This document shows positions 60,307 through 64,000 of a DNA stretch of 64,000 nucleotides, in pieces (positions within the stretch are counted from its first letter, which is position 1; each line of letters begins with the position of its first letter). A program made the position numbers and the translations under genes. The stretch lies in contig NZ_VOBI01000012.1 of the NCBI RefSeq assembly GCF_008369325.1, positions 124,001 to 188,000 on the forward strand. The letters run 5' to 3'. The notes beneath the pieces are model-generated. The model saw only the letters and a program-made list of their open reading frames with translations. It was not told where the DNA came from and searched no databases. This stretch comes from Pseudomonas sp. ANT_H12B (GTDB taxonomy: Bacteria; Pseudomonadota; Gammaproteobacteria; Pseudomonadales; Pseudomonadaceae).

Positions 60307-60513
60307 TCACCTCTGAACCCTGTGGGAGCGGGCCGGTGTAAGTCAGGGAAAGTAGATTTCGTCGCTCCGGGCAGCGGTACGTGGACCCCGGACTAAACTT
60401 AATGCACTCAGGACGAGCTTATCGTCCTGTTCATTCCCACGACCACCGCCCAGAGGTGAACGCCTCGAAAAACAAGGCTTCTGGACCGTGATCCTGCTGA
60501 AGGAGCACACGTG

Positions 60514-61560
60514 ATGGACGAGGCCAGACTCAATGAATTCATGGGCAAACTGGTGAACGACATGGGCGGCGCGGCGATGCTCGCCAACGTCATCCTCGGC
60601 GAAGAACTCGGACTGTACCGGGCCATGGCCGACAGCCAGCCAGTCACCCCTGAAGCACTCGCCGACAAAACCGGCTGCAACACCCGCCTGCTGCGCGAAT
60701 GGCTCAGCGCCCACGCCGCTTCTGGCTACATGGAACACCAGGATGGCCAGTTCCGCCTGCCCGAAGAGCAAGCCCTGGCGCTGGCGATCGAAGACTCGCC
60801 GGTCTATATAGCGGGCGGTGTCGGGGTGGTCGCGTCGTTTTTCCATGACAAGGACAAACTGGTCAACGCCATGCGCAGCAACGGTGCGCTGGCCTGGGGT
60901 GATCACCATCCGTGCATGTTCAGCGGCACGGAACGGTTCTTCCGCCCTGGTTACAAAGCGCACCTGATCGCCGAATGGCTGCCGGCCCTCGAAGGCGTGG
61001 TTGCCAAACTGGAGACCGGTGCCAAGGTGGCGGACATCGGCTGCGGGCATGGAGCGTCAACCGTGATCATGGCCCAGGCGTTCCCGGATTCGCGGTTCGT
61101 CGGCTTTGACTACCACGCGCCTTCCGTCACCGTCGCCACCCAGCGCGCCGAAGAAGGCGGTGTGTCCGGGCGTGCGCGGTTCTTCCAAGGCACCGCAAAA
61201 AGCTACCCCGGCGACGACTATGACCTGGTCTGCTACTTCGACTGCCTGCATGACATGGGCGACCCGGTAGGCGCGGCGAAGCACGCCTATGACTCGCTGA
61301 AACCGGACGGCACGGTGCTGCTGGTAGAACCGTTCGCCAACGATTCGCTCGACGACAACGTTACCCCTGTGGGCCGACTGTTCTACGCCGCATCGACCTT
61401 CATTTGCACACCGAACTCGCTGTCCCAGGAGGTCGGCCTCGGGCTCGGCGCCCAGGCGGGCGAGGCGCGGTTGCGCAAGGTATTCACCGAGGCGGGGTTC
61501 AAAACTTTTCGGCGGGCCACGGAAACGCCGTTCAACCTGATACTGGAGGCGCGCAAGTAA
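60514..61560 (+). CDS. SAM-dependent methyltransferase with N-terminal winged helix
   Basis: Start at the ATG at 60514, AGGAG eight bases before; a GTG one codon upstream is possible. 348 residues. The N-terminal part (about 1-110) is a winged-helix dimerisation domain (LADKTGCNTRLLREWLSAHA). The SAM domain has VADIGCGHGASTVIMAQAFP, and CYFDCLHDMGDPVGAAKHAY. The layout matches small-molecule O-methyltransferases of the Rv2258c type. Substrate unknown. Confidence 0.85.
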   Translation: MDEARLNEFMGKLVNDMGGAAMLANVILGEELGLYRAMADSQPVTPEALADKTGCNTRLLREWLSAHAASGYMEHQDGQFRLPEEQALALAIEDSPVYIAGGVGVVASFFHDKDKLVNAMRSNGALAWGDHHPCMFSGTERFFRPGYKAHLIAEWLPALEGVVAKLETGAKVADIGCGHGASTVIMAQAFPDSRFVGFDYHAPSVTVATQRAEEGGVSGRARFFQGTAKSYPGDDYDLVCYFDCLHDMGDPVGAAKHAYDSLKPDGTVLLVEPFANDSLDDNVTPVGRLFYAASTFICTPNSLSQEVGLGLGAQAGEARLRKVFTEAGFKTFRRATETPFNLILEARK

Positions 61561-61648
61561 ACACCGATCATCGCCCGGACAGGCCACCTGTCCGGGCGAT
61601 CCACAAATGCTACCCTGCTGACACTCAAGGTCCTGCGCAGTGTTAACC

Positions 61649-62491
61649 ATGCTCGACAGCCCCCTCCAAGAACAACTCGACCGGCTCCAGCAGCTGATGG
61701 CCAATCAACCGTTTGTGGTCCTGACCGGTGCCGGCATCAGCACCCCGTCGGGCATTCCGGACTACCGCGACAATCAAGGCGTGCGGCGCGGTCGGCAACC
61801 GATGATGTATCAGGAATTCCTCTCGGCCCCCGAGTCCCGGCGACGCTATTGGGCGCGGGCGATGCTCGGCTGGCCGCGGGTGCGTCAGGCCCAGCCGAAC
61901 GTGGCCCATGAAGCGTTGGCCAGTTTGCAAAGTTCGCAGCAGATCAGCGGGCTGATCACCCAGAACGTCGACACCCTGCACGACCAGGCCGGCAGCCATG
62001 ACGTGATCGAACTCCACGGCAGCCTGCACCGGGTGCTGTGCCTTGACTGCGGACAGCGCAGCGAGCGCGATTCGATCCAACGACTGATGGAAGCGCAGAA
62101 TCCCTACCTGGCCGGGGTAGATGCGGTGCAAGCGCCGGATGGCGATACGCTGCTGGATGCAGCATTTGAAGCGCGCTTTCAGGTGCCCCACTGTCCGCAT
62201 TGCGCCGGTGAGCGAATGAAGCCGGACGTGGTGTTTTTTGGCGAGAATGTGGCGCAGGTGACGGCGGCAAAGGCGATGGCGGCGGTCGACAAGGCTGCGG
62301 GACTGTTGGTGGTCGGGTCTTCGCTGATGGCGTATTCGGCGTTTCGGTTGTGCCGGGCGGTGGCGGATCAGGGAAAGCCGTTGATTGCGATTAATTTGGG
62401 CAAGACACGGGCGGATGACCTTCTGGATTTGAAAATAGAGGCGTCGTGTGAGCGGCTTCTACCCCTACTGACGCAACGCCTGTCCCGATGA
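61649..62491 (+). CDS. Sirtuin-type NAD-dependent protein deacylase
   Basis: 280 residues from the ATG at 61649; a GTG at 61640 is an alternative. SIR2 motifs are all present: GAGISTPSGIPDYRD, TQNVDTLHDQAG, catalytic His in ELHGS, zinc cysteines in CLDC and CPHC, VVFFGENV, and VVGSSLMAYSAF. It removes acyl groups from lysines using NAD. No neighbour points to a specific target. Confidence 0.92.
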   Translation: MLDSPLQEQLDRLQQLMANQPFVVLTGAGISTPSGIPDYRDNQGVRRGRQPMMYQEFLSAPESRRRYWARAMLGWPRVRQAQPNVAHEALASLQSSQQISGLITQNVDTLHDQAGSHDVIELHGSLHRVLCLDCGQRSERDSIQRLMEAQNPYLAGVDAVQAPDGDTLLDAAFEARFQVPHCPHCAGERMKPDVVFFGENVAQVTAAKAMAAVDKAAGLLVVGSSLMAYSAFRLCRAVADQGKPLIAINLGKTRADDLLDLKIEASCERLLPLLTQRLSR

Positions 62492-62601
62492 TCGTTCCTA
62501 CGCTCTGCGTGGGAATGCCTCAACGGACGCTCCGCGTTCGGCTCTCGAAGGGACGCAGAGCGTCCCTGGCGGCGTTCCCACGCGGAGCGTGGGAACGATC
62601 A
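62488..62601. repeat. BIME-type repeat, copy 4 (complete)
   Basis: ATGATCGTTCCTACGCTCTG at one end and GCGGAGCGTGGGAACGATCA at the other, with inner GGGACGCAGAGCGTCCC. It is closely related to the copy at 57752 and overlaps the sirtuin stop and the LysR stop. Confidence 0.85.
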
Positions 62602-63498
62602 GCGGTCGAGGCGCTGGCCGAGGTTTTCGGCTTTAAGAATATCGAACAACGCCTGCGCCGCCGCCGACAGTTCAATCCCTGGCTTGGTCAACACCCCGAT
62701 CGCCCGCTCCACCACCGGATCGCGCAAGGTAATGCACCGTGCGCCCAGTTCCCGCATCTGCCCGACACACAACGCCGGCACTGCACTCACCCCCAAACCG
62801 CTGGCCACCATCCGCCCAACCGTCGCCAACTGATGGCTTTCAAACTCCACCGGCAATTTCATCCCCCGCGACTGCAAGTGCTCTTCGAGCATCACCCGCA
62901 CCGTGGACGGTCGCTGCAAAGTGATGAACGGTTCCTTGAGCAAGGTCTGCCAATCGATGTCTTCCCGTTCGGCAAAAGGAGAATCTTTCGGCACCACTGC
63001 CACGAAACGATCCATGTACAACGGCGTGAATGCCAGCGATGAACTCTGACTCGGCTCAAACGCCACCCCCAGCTCAACCTGCCGGTCACGCACCATCTCC
63101 AGCACCTGCTCGTTGATCACGTCATTCACCGTGACGTTGACCTTGGGATAGCGCGCGCGGAAGGTTTTCAGGATCGGCGGCAGCAGGTTGCCGGCAAATG
63201 AGGGCATTGCCGCCAGCGTCACCCGCCCGCGCTGAAGGGTGAAGCGTTGCCGCAGCTCATCCTCGGCGTTATCCCAGTCAGCGATCAGGCGACGTGCCAG
63301 TGGCAGCAGTGATTCTCCCTCCGCCGTCAGCGCGACATTGCGCGTATTGCGGGTGAACAGGCGCCCGCCCAGCCCCTCCTCCAGCGCCTTGATGGTCAGG
63401 CTCAACGCCGATTGCGACAGGTGCAACCGCTCGCAGGCCACGGCAAAACTCAAACTCTGGGCCACTGCCAAAAATGCCCTGATCTGCTTGACTGTCAT
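62599..63498 (-). CDS. LysR-family transcriptional regulator
   Basis: 299 residues from the ATG complementary to 63496-63498 (MTVKQIRAFLAVAQSLSFAV). The HTH is at about 15-60 and the substrate-binding domain at about 90-295. It is divergent from the CoA-transferase gene at 63650 with 151 bp between, so it is the likely activator of that gene. That fits the usual LysR arrangement. Confidence 0.92.
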   Translation of the reverse strand: MTVKQIRAFLAVAQSLSFAVACERLHLSQSALSLTIKALEEGLGGRLFTRNTRNVALTAEGESLLPLARRLIADWDNAEDELRQRFTLQRGRVTLAAMPSFAGNLLPPILKTFRARYPKVNVTVNDVINEQVLEMVRDRQVELGVAFEPSQSSSLAFTPLYMDRFVAVVPKDSPFAEREDIDWQTLLKEPFITLQRPSTVRVMLEEHLQSRGMKLPVEFESHQLATVGRMVASGLGVSAVPALCVGQMRELGARCITLRDPVVERAIGVLTKPGIELSAAAQALFDILKAENLGQRLDR

Positions 63499-63649
63499 GA
63501 CCACTGGCTCCAACGTAGTACGGATGATTGATTGGTGAGTTTTATCTATCAATCAACCTTAAAAATCAACTTAACAAATAAATCCTTCAGCGAGACACTC
63601 CATTCCATTACGGCTAGCCAGCCGCCCACAAAGAATAAAAGAGGTGCAT

Positions 63650-64000
63650 ATGGCAGGTTTCGACAAGCGCGTGAGTTCCTACGAGGAAGCTCTGGCAGGT
63701 CTTGAAGACGGCATGACCGTGATCGCCGGCGGCTTCGGCCTGTGCGGGATCCCGGAAAACCTCATCGCCGAGATCAAGCGCAAAGGCACGCGCGACCTCA
63801 CCGTGGTTTCCAACAACTGCGGCGTCGATGGTTTCGGCCTCGGTGTGCTGCTGGAAGACCGGCAGATTCGCAAGGTGGTGGCCTCCTACGTCGGCGAGAA
63901 CAAACTGTTCGAAGACCAACTGCTGAAAGGCGAAATCGAAGTAGTCCTGACCCCTCAAGGCACCCTGGCCGAAAAAATGCGCGCTGGCGGCGCCGGCATC
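63650..64000 (+). CDS. CoA-transferase subunit A, cut by window end
   Basis: The ATG at 63650 follows AAGAGGTG. 117 codons are visible. The sequence MAGFDKRVSSYEEALAGLED, GGFGLCGIPENLIAEI, SNNCGVDGFGLGVLL and GTLAEKMRAGGAG is that of class I CoA-transferase alpha subunits (acetoacetate/3-oxoacid, ScoA/AtoD type). The beta subunit gene should follow outside the window. Probably controlled by the divergent LysR regulator. Confidence 0.93.
   Translation, partial: MAGFDKRVSSYEEALAGLEDGMTVIAGGFGLCGIPENLIAEIKRKGTRDLTVVSNNCGVDGFGLGVLLEDRQIRKVVASYVGENKLFEDQLLKGEIEVVLTPQGTLAEKMRAGGAGI

Noticed and set aside
1..64000. CRISPR arrays, tRNA or rRNA genes, integrases, phage genes
   Set aside because: No regularly spaced repeats, cloverleaf-like sequences or recognisable mobility genes were found by reading; the repeats present are REP/BIME-type palindromes.

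Overview
The window reads as chromosomal DNA of a fluorescent-group Pseudomonas. The evidence is high GC with Pseudomonas-like codon use, REP/BIME palindromes typical of that group (for example at 54716-54805), Pseudomonas-restricted small families (DUF2790, DUF6124), membrane malate:quinone oxidoreductase, the PE-ligase-polymerase form of LigD, and phosphatidylcholine synthase. I saw no rRNA, tRNA, CRISPR array, integrase or intact insertion sequence.

Layout. 1-4310: a beta-propeller fragment, a helix-turn-helix regulator, a divergent DUF899 thioredoxin-fold protein, a lone YbdD/YjiX-type gene between REP-like palindromes, and a DMT-type permease. 4311-21885 is the most distinctive part: an uninterrupted one-strand catabolic island. 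It holds an SsuABC/ThiXYZ-like ABC importer, two SDRs, a cupin, an alpha/beta hydrolase, an IclR regulator, a ThDP-dependent enzyme, an aspartate-dehydrogenase-like protein, an aldehyde dehydrogenase, a two-domain VOC protein with a complete extradiol-dioxygenase metal triad, a group A flavin hydroxylase, two very small proteins, a Rieske oxygenase with its VanB-type reductase, a RidA protein and a dedicated outer-membrane porin. The importer operon and the porin each carry a sigma-54-like -24/-12 promoter preceded by two copies of a TGTTTC-N6-GAAACA-like dyad, so I read them as one regulon. I do not recognise the substrate. The enzyme set points to ring hydroxylation and cleavage of a probably nitrogen-containing aromatic compound.

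21886-31150: katG, an AbrB-family membrane protein, a convergent 27-residue hydrophobic peptide with a strong ribosome binding site, a DUF6124 gene behind a highly structured leader, mqo, a short-form ilvD, and a decayed aldehyde dehydrogenase. 31421-36932: a DUF6152/DUF6644 pair, an exported alpha/beta hydrolase and a DUF2790 protein that share an upstream box, a heavy-metal-type two-component system, and a toxin-antitoxin-like pair. 37159-42444: thiolase, 1-Cys peroxiredoxin, AraC regulator, AhpD-like protein, glutaredoxin, small unknowns and a DUF3303 gene that seems to start with ACG. 42505-47484: ligD with a methyltransferase and a haem-oxygenase-fold protein in one minus-strand operon. 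47733-53437: small secreted protein, DUF533 protein, pcs, DUF488, a GNAT gene with its core deleted, UspA, methyltransferase, DUF4242 protein and an AraC stump.

53442-60300 looks like an envelope/redox neighbourhood: a DipZ-like CcdA-thioredoxin protein, two small exported proteins, an OmpR-type two-component system whose kinase carries a G10 tract, a BufB/BufC (DUF692/DUF2063) pair with no adjacent precursor gene, and an acetamidase/formamidase pseudogene. GATACA-N4-GATACA boxes lie upstream of the two-component system and again at 60276. 60514-64000: methyltransferase, sirtuin, a LysR regulator and the divergent start of a CoA-transferase subunit A gene cut by the window end.
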